This document shows, in pieces, positions 1 through 5,505 of a stretch of 10,119 nt of DNA (the stretch's first letter is position 1; the number at the start of each line of letters is the position of its first letter). A model generated the notes under the pieces. It was not told the DNA's origin, ran no database searches, and saw only the letters and a list, made by a program, of their open reading frames with translations. Source of the DNA: CAXMST01 sp964196325 (lineage in GTDB: Bacteria > Actinomycetota > Thermoleophilia > Solirubrobacterales > 70-9); NCBI GenBank assembly GCA_964196325.1, contig CAXMST010000027.1, positions 1 to 10,119 of the forward strand, written 5' to 3'. Made by a program: the position numbers and the translations under genes.

Positions 1-79
1 ATCCGAGGCGATTGTAGGGCGTGGACTTCGCCGGCAGGCCTGTTGGGCCAGGGCCGGCCTGGGTACCCTCCGAGCGCCG

Positions 80-835
80 ATGCCGTGGACCGAAACCAAC
101 TCATTGAGCTTCACAGCCCGCCACGAACTGGGCGACGAGGAATGTGCGGAGCGCACGCTCGACGAGCTCGAGGACCTTCGGCTACGGCTCGAGGACCGGC
201 TCGAGGAGGCGCCGGGGGACGTGACGGTGGTGATCCACACCAGCGCTGGATGGCTCGCCGCCGCCCACCCGTTCCTGCCCGGCGCCCGGCTCGCGGCCGC
301 CCCCGCCGGGCGCCGCTACCTGGCGGGATGGGCGACCTCCACGGAGGTCCACGTCCTGAACGACGAGGCGCTGGAGCGGCGCGCGGGCGGCGCCGACTCG
401 CTGCGCGCTCTGCGCGGCACGGCGACGCGCCTCTACGCCCAGCTCACCCTGGCGACCCACAACCGCCGGCTGCCGCCGCCGTGGGGCCCGGCGAAGTTCG
501 TCCGCTACCTGCGCTGGGCCTGGCTGATCGAGGGCGGCGCTCAGTACTTTGCGGGCCAGGTGCCACTGTTCCGGCCGGCGGTCGGTCGCAGGCTGGCCGA
601 GCGCGAGCGTCCATCCTTTCCCCCTGGGCCGCGGGACGCGATCATCCTCGGCGGCACGCTCTTCGACCTCTTGGATCGCGAGGTCGGGCGGCACGCCTGC
701 GAGCTGCTCGTCTCGAGGTTGCGAAAGGACGGTCCGCGGCCCGCTCTGGAGCTTGCATTCGGGGTCGACATGGAGACGATCGAGGTCGCCTGGCGCAACC
801 ACCTCGAGGCCCTGCTGGACCGCGAACCGGCTTAG
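80..835 (+). CDS. Gluzincin-like (peptidase MA clan) protein, probably catalytically dead
   Basis: A 251-residue protein with no signal peptide or membrane segment. The N-terminal part (about 1-55, SFTARH then an acidic helix and DVTVVIHTS) and the segment AWLIEGGAQYFAG near residues 147-159 look like MA-clan zinc peptidases, which carry HExxH and then a W-L-x-E-G-x-A-x-Y/F segment. The expected HExxH helix seems to correspond to RLYAQLTLATHN (about 117-128), where the histidine pair and glutamate are missing, so zinc proteolysis is unlikely. The family link rests on this pattern alone. The ATG at 80 was chosen because the fold begins right after it; Shine-Dalgarno support is weak and the frame is open back to the window edge, so a longer N-terminus is possible. 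The first 79 bases show nothing else I can name. Its 3' end overlaps the convergent gene by 4 bp. Confidence 0.7.
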   Translation: MPWTETNSLSFTARHELGDEECAERTLDELEDLRLRLEDRLEEAPGDVTVVIHTSAGWLAAAHPFLPGARLAAAPAGRRYLAGWATSTEVHVLNDEALERRAGGADSLRALRGTATRLYAQLTLATHNRRLPPPWGPAKFVRYLRWAWLIEGGAQYFAGQVPLFRPAVGRRLAERERPSFPPGPRDAIILGGTLFDLLDREVGRHACELLVSRLRKDGPRPALELAFGVDMETIEVAWRNHLEALLDREPA

Positions 836-1428
836 ATCAGAGCCCAGATCACGCCAACGACGGCCCCGAACGCGAGCAGCAGGGCAAGCGACCCGGCGAT
901 CAGCTTCAACTGCCAGGAGCGCCCGCCAGGCCCCGTCTCAAGGTCGAGATCTGTCTCGGGGTAGTCGAGGGCCGCTGCCCCGGGGCCGGTCGGCTCCAGC
1001 TCGATCCCATCGACAACTGTCGACTCCTGGACCTCGCTGAGCAACGCCCGTGCCTCCTCTGCCCCGCTGGAGGGGACGAGCACGTCACGGGGCCCTGCAG
1101 CGAGGAAATCAGGGACGTCGAAGCCGCCGGTACGCCGCAGCAGGCTCGGAATCCCATGCTCCAACAGCATCCCCTTGATCAGCTCGGCCTCTGCCTGGTG
1201 GTGCCCGACCGCGACCCGGGTGAGCTCGCCCCGGGCGTAGCGTGGATTGATCTTTCGCGCCTGCTCGTGAGCCGCCCCGGTCGCCGGCTCCTCGGCCCTC
1301 TCGGCGATCACGAGCGGCATCGAACAGCTCTCGCAGAGCCGGTCGGACGGCCGATGGCCGCGTCCGCAACGGGGACAGATCAGGCGGTCCCGGGAGCCCT
1401 CAGGGTCCTCGGAGCTCTCAGTCGACAT
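832..1428 (-). CDS. Zinc-ribbon / DUF2007 protein with C-terminal membrane anchor
   Basis: A 198-residue protein in three parts. Residues 18-35 hold a zinc ribbon (C18-x2-C21 and C32-x2-C35). Residues about 64-135 resemble the DUF2007 'putative signal transducing protein' domain: an amphipathic stretch with AEAELIKGMLLEHGIP, then a strand ending DVLVPSSGAEEARALL. After an acidic, proline/glycine-rich linker, residues about 173-197 form one hydrophobic helix at the extreme C-terminus, suggesting a tail-anchored protein with a cytoplasmic head. The start is set at ATG 1428 because it overlaps the stop of the JAMM gene by 11 bp (ATGTCGACTGA), typical of translational coupling; the longer frame to 1473 would run deep into that gene. 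Function is unknown. Its position as last gene after cysM and the peptidase suggests a sulfur or redox link, but that is only context. Confidence 0.8.
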   Translation of the reverse strand: MSTESSEDPEGSRDRLICPRCGRGHRPSDRLCESCSMPLVIAERAEEPATGAAHEQARKINPRYARGELTRVAVGHHQAEAELIKGMLLEHGIPSLLRRTGGFDVPDFLAAGPRDVLVPSSGAEEARALLSEVQESTVVDGIELEPTGPGAAALDYPETDLDLETGPGGRSWQLKLIAGSLALLLAFGAVVGVIWALI

Positions 1429-1819
1429 CAAGCTCGACCTCGTCGACGGCACCGTCGCGAATCGCGAAGCCACGAATCGAGGGCTGCTTCGGATCGGCCA
1501 ACGAGCAGATCAAGTACAGAGGGTCGGGCCAACCCTCGGCCAGGTTGATGTCGGTCTGGGAGGGATAGGCCTCGCTGTTGGGATGGGAGTGGTAGATCGC
1601 GACCAGCTCCTCCCCGGCGTCCGGGATCTCGCGCTCGACGATCCGGAACAGGTCGCGATCGTCGACGCGGTAACGGAGCGGGCTGGCGAAGGCGTTGGTG
1701 GCTCGGTAGAGGGTCCGCGCCCGACCGTCGCCGCCGCCGAGCAGGCCGCAGCATTCGTTCGGCGCCTCCTCGACCGCGTGGGCGGCGAGCTCGGCCAGTA
1801 GCGCCCGTTCGATCTTCAT
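1418..1819 (-). CDS. mec: JAMM/MPN+ (M67) metallopeptidase, Mec-like
   Basis: A 133-residue single-domain JAMM protease. The zinc signature is complete: E22 in NECCGLLGG, then H77-x-H79-x7-S87-x2-D90 (HSHPNSEAYPSQTD). In Mycobacterium tuberculosis the homologue Mec removes cysteine from the C-terminus of the sulfur carrier CysO, the last step of CysM/CysO cysteine synthesis. Placement 37 bp downstream of cysM on the same strand supports that role here. ATG 1819 gives the usual compact length, because the domain begins at once (MKIERALLAELAAHA); the frame continues upstream only as an antisense-like Ser/Pro-rich reading through cysM. No strong Shine-Dalgarno is present. The oddity is the absence of a cysO gene beside it. 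A general JAMM deubiquitinase-like hydrolase acting on another ThiS/MoaD carrier is the alternative. Confidence 0.87.
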   Translation of the reverse strand: MKIERALLAELAAHAVEEAPNECCGLLGGGDGRARTLYRATNAFASPLRYRVDDRDLFRIVEREIPDAGEELVAIYHSHPNSEAYPSQTDINLAEGWPDPLYLICSLADPKQPSIRGFAIRDGAVDEVELDVD

Positions 1820-1856
1820 CGCGGCGACAGCGACGCCGGGCGGACCCGCCTCGGCG

Positions 1857-2822
1857 CTACCACCAGACGGTGGAGTCGACGTTCTCGAGCTCCTCGTATT
1901 CCTTGGTGTAGACGCCCGAGGAGAGGTACTTCCAGCCGTCATCGGGAACCAGGAAGACGACGTTGCCGCCGTCGAGCTCGCCGGCGATCCGATGCGCGAC
2001 GCAGGCGATCGCCCCGGCGGAGACACCCGCGAACAAGCCCTCCTCGCGGAGCAGCTTCTGGGTCCAGCGGATCGCCTTCTCGTTGCTGACCATGACCTTG
2101 CGGTCGAGCACCGACAGGTCGACGATCGGCGGGATGAAGCCGTCGTCGAGCGAACGCAGGCCGGATACCAGCTCCCCCTGCATCGGCTCCGCCGCGACGA
2201 TCTTGGTCTCGGGGTCCTGCTCCTTCAGGCGCCGCCCGTTGCCCATCAAGGTGCCGCCCGTCCCAAGCCCGCCGACGAAGGCCGCTACCGAGTCCAGCTC
2301 CTCGAGAATCTCGAGCGCAGTGCCGTCGTAGTGCGCTGCGGGGTTCGCCTCGTTGCCGTACTGGTAGGGCATGTAGAGCCCGGCGTCGCGCTCGGCCATG
2401 TCGAGCGCCAGCTCGACCGCGCCGTTGGAGCCCTTGGCACCCTCCGAGTAGACGATCTCCGCGCCATACATTCGCAACAGCTGCGAGCGCTCGTCGGTGA
2501 CGTTGTCGGGCATCACGGCGACGAACGGGTAGCCCTTGCGTCGGCAGATCATCGCCAGCGCAATCCCGGTGTTGCCGGAGGTCGGCTCCATGACCCGCTG
2601 GCCGGGAGCGATCGACCCCTCACGCTCAGCCCGCTCGATCATCGACTTGGCGACGCGGTCCTTGACCGACCCGGTCGGGTTCTGGCCTTCGAGCTTCGCG
2701 TAGATGCGGACGCTCGGATGCGGGGTGATCCTCGGCAACTCCACGATCGGCGTGTTGCCGATCGATTCGAGGATGTTGTCGAAGCGGCCTCCGCAGGGTC
2801 GGTTGAGCAGCTCGCCTGGCAT
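1857..2822 (-). CDS. cysM: Cysteine synthase, CysM type (O-phosphoserine sulfhydrylase-like)
   Basis: A 321-residue fold-type II PLP enzyme. Visible motifs: NPTGSVKDR with the PLP lysine K54, substrate loop TSGNT at 81-85, PLP phosphate loop GLGTGGT at 185-191, and S268 in GVSAGA, expected to contact the pyridine nitrogen. The stretches YQYGNEANPAAHY, GTLMGNGRRL and DDGWKYLSSGVY closely track M. tuberculosis CysM as I recall it. By that alignment R223 (in SGLRS) matches Mtb Arg220, known to favour O-phosphoserine over O-acetylserine. Predicted reaction: O-phosphoserine plus sulfide or carrier thiocarboxylate gives cysteine in the cytoplasm. The C-terminus ends in Trp-Trp. ATG 2822 was chosen over the track start at 2927 because the fold begins within 15 residues and the extra 35 residues are Arg/Ser-rich, non-conserved-looking sequence lying in the promoter region. 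No Shine-Dalgarno precedes 2822. A plain CysK is the alternative. Confidence 0.93.
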   Translation of the reverse strand: MPGELLNRPCGGRFDNILESIGNTPIVELPRITPHPSVRIYAKLEGQNPTGSVKDRVAKSMIERAEREGSIAPGQRVMEPTSGNTGIALAMICRRKGYPFVAVMPDNVTDERSQLLRMYGAEIVYSEGAKGSNGAVELALDMAERDAGLYMPYQYGNEANPAAHYDGTALEILEELDSVAAFVGGLGTGGTLMGNGRRLKEQDPETKIVAAEPMQGELVSGLRSLDDGFIPPIVDLSVLDRKVMVSNEKAIRWTQKLLREEGLFAGVSAGAIACVAHRIAGELDGGNVVFLVPDDGWKYLSSGVYTKEYEELENVDSTVWW

Positions 2823-2838
2823 CACTTCAGTAAGTGTA
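2823..2838 (-). promoter_or_regulatory. Possible cysM promoter -10 with overlapping inverted repeat
   Basis: On the cysM strand a TACACT hexamer (2838-2833) fits the actinobacterial TAnnnT -10 pattern and lies 10 nt before the ATG. Transcription would then start about 4-5 nt from the start codon, giving a nearly leaderless mRNA, consistent with the missing Shine-Dalgarno. An inverted repeat, CACTT-acTG-AAGTG (2823-2836), overlaps the hexamer and abuts the ATG, so it could be a small operator. No convincing -35 box is visible. This is inference from short matches. Confidence 0.3.
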
Positions 2839-2884
2839 GTGGAGGACCACGGCCGTCGCCGGTGCCTGAGTCGGGCATCGCAGC

Positions 2885-2890
2885 TATGGT
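2885..2890 (+). promoter_or_regulatory. Possible -10 box for the binding-protein gene
   Basis: TATGGT fits the TAnnnT pattern and would place the start of transcription near 2896, leaving a leader of about 45 nt that contains the palindrome at 2902-2920. No good -35 box is found at the usual distance, so this is a weak call. Confidence 0.25.
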
Positions 2891-2901
2891 GCGAGGCTCG
2901 A

Positions 2902-2920
2902 CTGGGGCACGGTGTCCCAG
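2902..2920. promoter_or_regulatory. 19-bp imperfect palindrome upstream of the importer (operator or leader hairpin)
   Basis: CTGGGGCAC-G-GTGTCCCAG is two 9-bp arms matching at 8 of 9 positions around a central G. It lies between the possible -10 box and the ribosome binding site of the binding-protein gene. The odd centre and half-site length suit a dimeric repressor site; as RNA it could also fold. The regulator is unknown. Confidence 0.4.
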
Positions 2921-2929
2921 GAACCAAGA

Positions 2930-2936
2930 GAGAGGA
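2930..2936 (+). promoter_or_regulatory. Ribosome binding site deciding the ATG at 2942
   Basis: GAGAGGA ends 5 nt before ATG 2942. It supports starting the binding protein there and not at the in-frame GTG at 2912, because the signal peptide (MSKTRLWALL) begins exactly at 2942. Confidence 0.7.
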
Positions 2937-2941
2937 ACACT

Positions 2942-3799
2942 ATGAGCAAGACCCGCCTATGGGCGCTGCTCGTCCTCGTCGTCGGGGTGGTCGCCGCTGT
3001 TGCGGTGAGCGCCTGCGGTGATGACGACGGCGACAGCACCAGCGCTGATGCGACGACGGCCGAGGCCGTCGACACCGCCGATCTCGGACTGCTGGAAGAC
3101 GGCACCCTGATCGTCGGATCCGACATCCCCTTCCCGCCCTTCGAGCAGGGCGATCCGCCCGACTACGAAGGCTTTGACATCGACCTGATCAACGAGGTCG
3201 CAACCCGTCTCGAGCTCGAGCCCCAAATCGAGGACGCACCGTTCGACCTGCTGCTGCAGGGCGGCGGCGGTCAGTTCGACCTGGCGATCGCGGCAACGAC
3301 GATCACCAACGCGCGTGAGAACCGGGTCGACTTCTCTGACCCGTACTTCCTCGCCTCACAGGGCCTGCTGGTCCGTAGCGACAGCGACATCGCCGGCTTC
3401 GAGGACCTCTCGGGAGTGATCATCGGCGCCCAGGACGGGACCACCGGCGAGACCTATGCGAACGACGAGACCGACGCGGGCGAGGTCCGGGGCTTCCCCG
3501 AGATCGACGACGCCTACAGCGCACTCGAGAACGAGCAGGTTGACGCGGTCGTCAACGACCTGCCCTCGGTGCAGGACTCTGCCGACAACAGCGACGGCGC
3601 CCTACAGGTCGTCGGCGATGTCGACACCGAGGAGGAGTACGGCGTGATCCTCCCGCAGGGGACCGACGCGCTCCGCGAGGCCGTCAACGGCGCCCTGCAG
3701 GAAATCAAGGACGACGGGACACTGAACGAGCTCTACCAGGAGTGGTTCTCGATCGACGTTCCCGAGTCGGTGCTGACCTCGACCCACGAGCCGAGCTAG
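2942..3799 (+). CDS. Polar amino acid ABC transporter, substrate-binding lipoprotein (SBP_bac_3)
   Basis: A 285-residue extracytoplasmic binding protein. Residues 1-24 are a lipoprotein signal peptide (positive SKTR, hydrophobic core) ending in the lipobox VSAC with C25 as the lipidation site; a Ser/Thr/Asp/Ala-rich linker (26-47) follows. The family 3 fold starts with GTLIVGSDIPFPPFE and contains GFDIDL (77-82) and the signature ATTITNAR...DFSDPY (118-135). R125 is the expected ligand of the substrate alpha-carboxylate and D206 (in VVNDLPS) of the alpha-amino group, as in HisJ/GlnH-type proteins, so an L-amino acid is the likely substrate. Which one cannot be read reliably; divergence from cysM makes a sulfur amino acid a fair guess. 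It heads the importer locus and is followed by a strong terminator, so it is probably made in excess over the permease and ATPase. Confidence 0.93.
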   Translation: MSKTRLWALLVLVVGVVAAVAVSACGDDDGDSTSADATTAEAVDTADLGLLEDGTLIVGSDIPFPPFEQGDPPDYEGFDIDLINEVATRLELEPQIEDAPFDLLLQGGGGQFDLAIAATTITNARENRVDFSDPYFLASQGLLVRSDSDIAGFEDLSGVIIGAQDGTTGETYANDETDAGEVRGFPEIDDAYSALENEQVDAVVNDLPSVQDSADNSDGALQVVGDVDTEEEYGVILPQGTDALREAVNGALQEIKDDGTLNELYQEWFSIDVPESVLTSTHEPS

Positions 3800-3845
3800 C
3801 TCGCTCGAACGAGGCGACAGCAGACGCCCGCGCAAGCCGGCACTG

Positions 3846-3875
3846 AAAACGGGGCGCCAAAGGGCGCCCCGTTTT
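3846..3875 (+). terminator. Strong hairpin terminator after the binding-protein gene
   Basis: A perfect 13-bp stem, AAAACGGGGCGCC / GGCGCCCCGTTTT, closes on a 4-nt AAAG loop, with the T run inside the 3' arm. It lies 46 nt after the stop of the binding-protein gene and before the permease. Partial read-through would give more binding protein than membrane complex, a common stoichiometry in such importers. The A/T flanks make it look bidirectional, though no gene reads toward it from the right. Confidence 0.85.
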
Positions 3876-3920
3876 CTGGGCGCCGGCGGACCGGCTGGCT
3901 AGGCTGAACCACAAGCGATA

Positions 3921-3926
3921 GGGAGG
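3921..3926 (+). promoter_or_regulatory. Ribosome binding site deciding the GTG start of the permease
   Basis: GGGAGG lies 7 nt before GTG 3934, the best Shine-Dalgarno in the window, and fixes the start of the permease. No clear promoter is seen between the terminator and this site. Confidence 0.75.
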
Positions 3927-3933
3927 GCCCGCA

Positions 3934-4701
3934 GTGGACAGGATCATCGAGCAGTACTTCGACCTCGGAGTGATGTTCGACCCCGACAACCTCGACAAGG
4001 TGCTGCAAGGCTTCCTGGTCACGCTCAAGCTCTCGATCGTGGCCGGGATCCTGGCACTGCTCTGGGGCCTGCTCCTGGCGGTGCTGCGCCAGACCCCGGG
4101 GCGGCTGAGCTGGGTCGTGCGCTGGCCGACGATCGCCTACATCGACATGCTCCGGGGGATCCCCGCGCTGCTCACGATTCTGCTCGTCGCGAACAGCCTC
4201 GGGGCCCTGGCCGCAACCGACGCCGTGACCGGAGAGGGAGGGGTGATCCCGACCTGGCTCGGGGTCCCCACCTGGCTCGGGGAGCCCTCTCCGTTCTGGT
4301 ACGGCGTCTTCGCGATCACGCTCACCTACGGCGCCTATATGGCCGAGGTCTACCGGGCCGGGATCGAGGCGGTGCCGGGCGGTCAGATGGAGGCGGCGCG
4401 ATCACTCGGCATGAGTTACCGAACCTCGATGCGGCACGTGATCGTCCCCCAGGCGATCCGTAAGGTGATCCCACCACTGCTGAACGACTACATCGCGCTG
4501 ATGAAGGACACCACGCTGGTCAGCGTGATCGGCCTGCTCGAGGTGGTCCAGGTCGGCCGCGACATCCAATCCGAGACCCTGAACTCCTCGGCGCTGATGC
4601 TGGGCGCGATCCTCTTCGTGCTGGTTACGATCCCGCTGGCGCGGGCCGTGGACTGGCTGATCACCCGCCAGCAGGCCCAGTTCGAGCGGGGCCTGCCGTG
4701 A
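3934..4701 (+). CDS. Polar amino acid ABC transporter permease (HisM/GlnP type)
   Basis: A 255-residue integral membrane protein of the His/Glu/Gln/Arg permease family. Hydrophobic segments lie at about 27-51, 66-92, 120-138, 185-207 and 219-243. The family hallmarks are LSIVAGILALLWGLLLAV, the conserved YIDMLRGIPALLTILL (69-84), TYGAYMAEVYRAGIEAVP (131-148), and the EAA cytoplasmic loop EAARSLGMSYRTSMRHVIVP (153-172), which docks on the ATPase. It is the only permease gene here, so the transporter probably uses a homodimer. The loop after the second membrane segment is longer than usual and holds a six-residue tandem repeat (TWLGVP TWLGEP, 107-118). Translation starts at GTG 3934. Its stop overlaps the ATPase start by 4 bp (GTGA), indicating coupled translation. 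Confidence 0.92.
   Translation: MDRIIEQYFDLGVMFDPDNLDKVLQGFLVTLKLSIVAGILALLWGLLLAVLRQTPGRLSWVVRWPTIAYIDMLRGIPALLTILLVANSLGALAATDAVTGEGGVIPTWLGVPTWLGEPSPFWYGVFAITLTYGAYMAEVYRAGIEAVPGGQMEAARSLGMSYRTSMRHVIVPQAIRKVIPPLLNDYIALMKDTTLVSVIGLLEVVQVGRDIQSETLNSSALMLGAILFVLVTIPLARAVDWLITRQQAQFERGLP
4252..4287 (+). repeat. Two-copy 18-bp tandem repeat inside the permease gene
   Basis: Units at 4252-4269 and 4270-4287 match at 16 of 18 bases, beginning ACCTGGCTCGGGG. They encode TWLGVP and TWLGEP in the loop between membrane segments. Being a multiple of three, the duplication keeps the frame. Confidence 0.85.
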
Positions 4702-5477
4702 GCGCCGAGCCGGGTCGCCCGGACCCGCCCGCGGATGGCACGATGCTCCTCCTGGAGGGGGTCGAAAAGCGCTTCGGCGACCTTCAGGTGCTGGCCGGAG
4801 TCGATCTCGAGGTGCGCAAGGGTGAGGTTGTCTGCGTGATCGGCCCGAGCGGCTCGGGCAAGAGCACGCTGCTGCGCTGCGTCAACCTGCTCGAACCGCC
4901 GGAGGGCGGGCGGATCGTGCTCGAGGGAACGGAGATCACCGCCGAGGAGTTCGAGGACGGCGTCGACTTCGTCCGCCGACGAGTGGGGATGGTCTTCCAG
5001 CAGTTCAACCTGTTCCCGCACAAGAACGCGCTCGAGAACGTGATGCTGGCGCCGCGGACGGTGCTCGGCCGCAGCGGTGAGGAGTCTCGCAGTCGCGGCG
5101 AGGAGCTGCTCGTCCGGGTCGGTCTGTCGGACAAGGTGGACGAGTACCCCGAACGGCTCTCGGGCGGCCAGCAGCAGCGAGTCGCGATCGCCCGGGCGCT
5201 GGCGATGGATCCGCACGTGATGCTCTTCGACGAGGTGACCAGCGCTCTCGATCCCGAGCTCGTCAAGGAGGTCCTCGACGTGATGCGGGAGCTGGCCAAG
5301 GAGGGGATGACGATGGTCGTCGTCACCCACGAGATGGGGTTCGCCCGCGAGGTCGCCGATCGCGTCGCCTTCATGGACGGCGGGGTCATAGTTGAGAGCG
5401 GACGCCCCGCCGACGTGCTCGAGAGCCCCAAGCACGAGCGGACCAAGCGCTTCCTCGGGCTCGTGCTCGAAGGCTGA
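4698..5477 (+). CDS. Polar amino acid ABC transporter ATP-binding protein (GlnQ/HisP type)
   Basis: A 259-residue ATPase that powers the importer at the cytoplasmic face. All nucleotide-binding motifs are intact: Walker A GPSGSGKS (49-56), Q-loop in VFQQFNLFPH (Q101/Q102), signature LSGGQQQR (154-161), Walker B VMLFDE (174-179), D-loop SALD, and switch H211 in VVTHEMGFA. The phrases FNLFPHKNALENV and THEMGFAREVADRVAFMDGG are typical of the polar amino acid subfamily. GTG 4698 overlaps the permease stop; the internal ATG at 4743, just before the first beta strand, is a possible shorter start, since residues 1-15 are Pro/Asp-rich and lie outside the fold. It forms one unit with the permease. 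Confidence 0.93.
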   Translation: MSAEPGRPDPPADGTMLLLEGVEKRFGDLQVLAGVDLEVRKGEVVCVIGPSGSGKSTLLRCVNLLEPPEGGRIVLEGTEITAEEFEDGVDFVRRRVGMVFQQFNLFPHKNALENVMLAPRTVLGRSGEESRSRGEELLVRVGLSDKVDEYPERLSGGQQQRVAIARALAMDPHVMLFDEVTSALDPELVKEVLDVMRELAKEGMTMVVVTHEMGFAREVADRVAFMDGGVIVESGRPADVLESPKHERTKRFLGLVLEG

Positions 5478-5505
5478 GCGACGCCCCTCGGCGCCCGAAG
5501 CTAGC

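Noticed and set aside
43..1548. 501-codon open frame on the plus strand
   Set aside because: It overlaps the 80-835 gene out of frame and then runs antisense to the DUF2007 and JAMM genes. Its Arg/Pro/Gly-rich product has no recognisable motif; it is a GC-rich shadow.
1992..2945. 317-codon plus-strand frame opposite cysM
   Set aside because: cysM on the other strand carries every PLP-enzyme motif; this frame shows only Arg/Asp/Leu-rich antisense composition.
3792..3803. 12-bp palindrome CGAGCTAGCTCG over the stop of the binding-protein gene
   Set aside because: Too short and with no T run; the perfect 13-bp hairpin just downstream explains termination.
4488..5435. 315-codon minus-strand frame opposite the ATPase
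   Set aside because: The ATPase has complete Walker, signature and switch motifs; the antisense frame has a His/Glu/Leu bias typical of a mirror reading.
5392..5505. Upstream ATG start for the (+) glycosyltransferase
   Set aside because: The extra residues overlap the ATPase gene in another frame and are Ser/Pro-rich; the GT-A fold begins just after TTG 5506.
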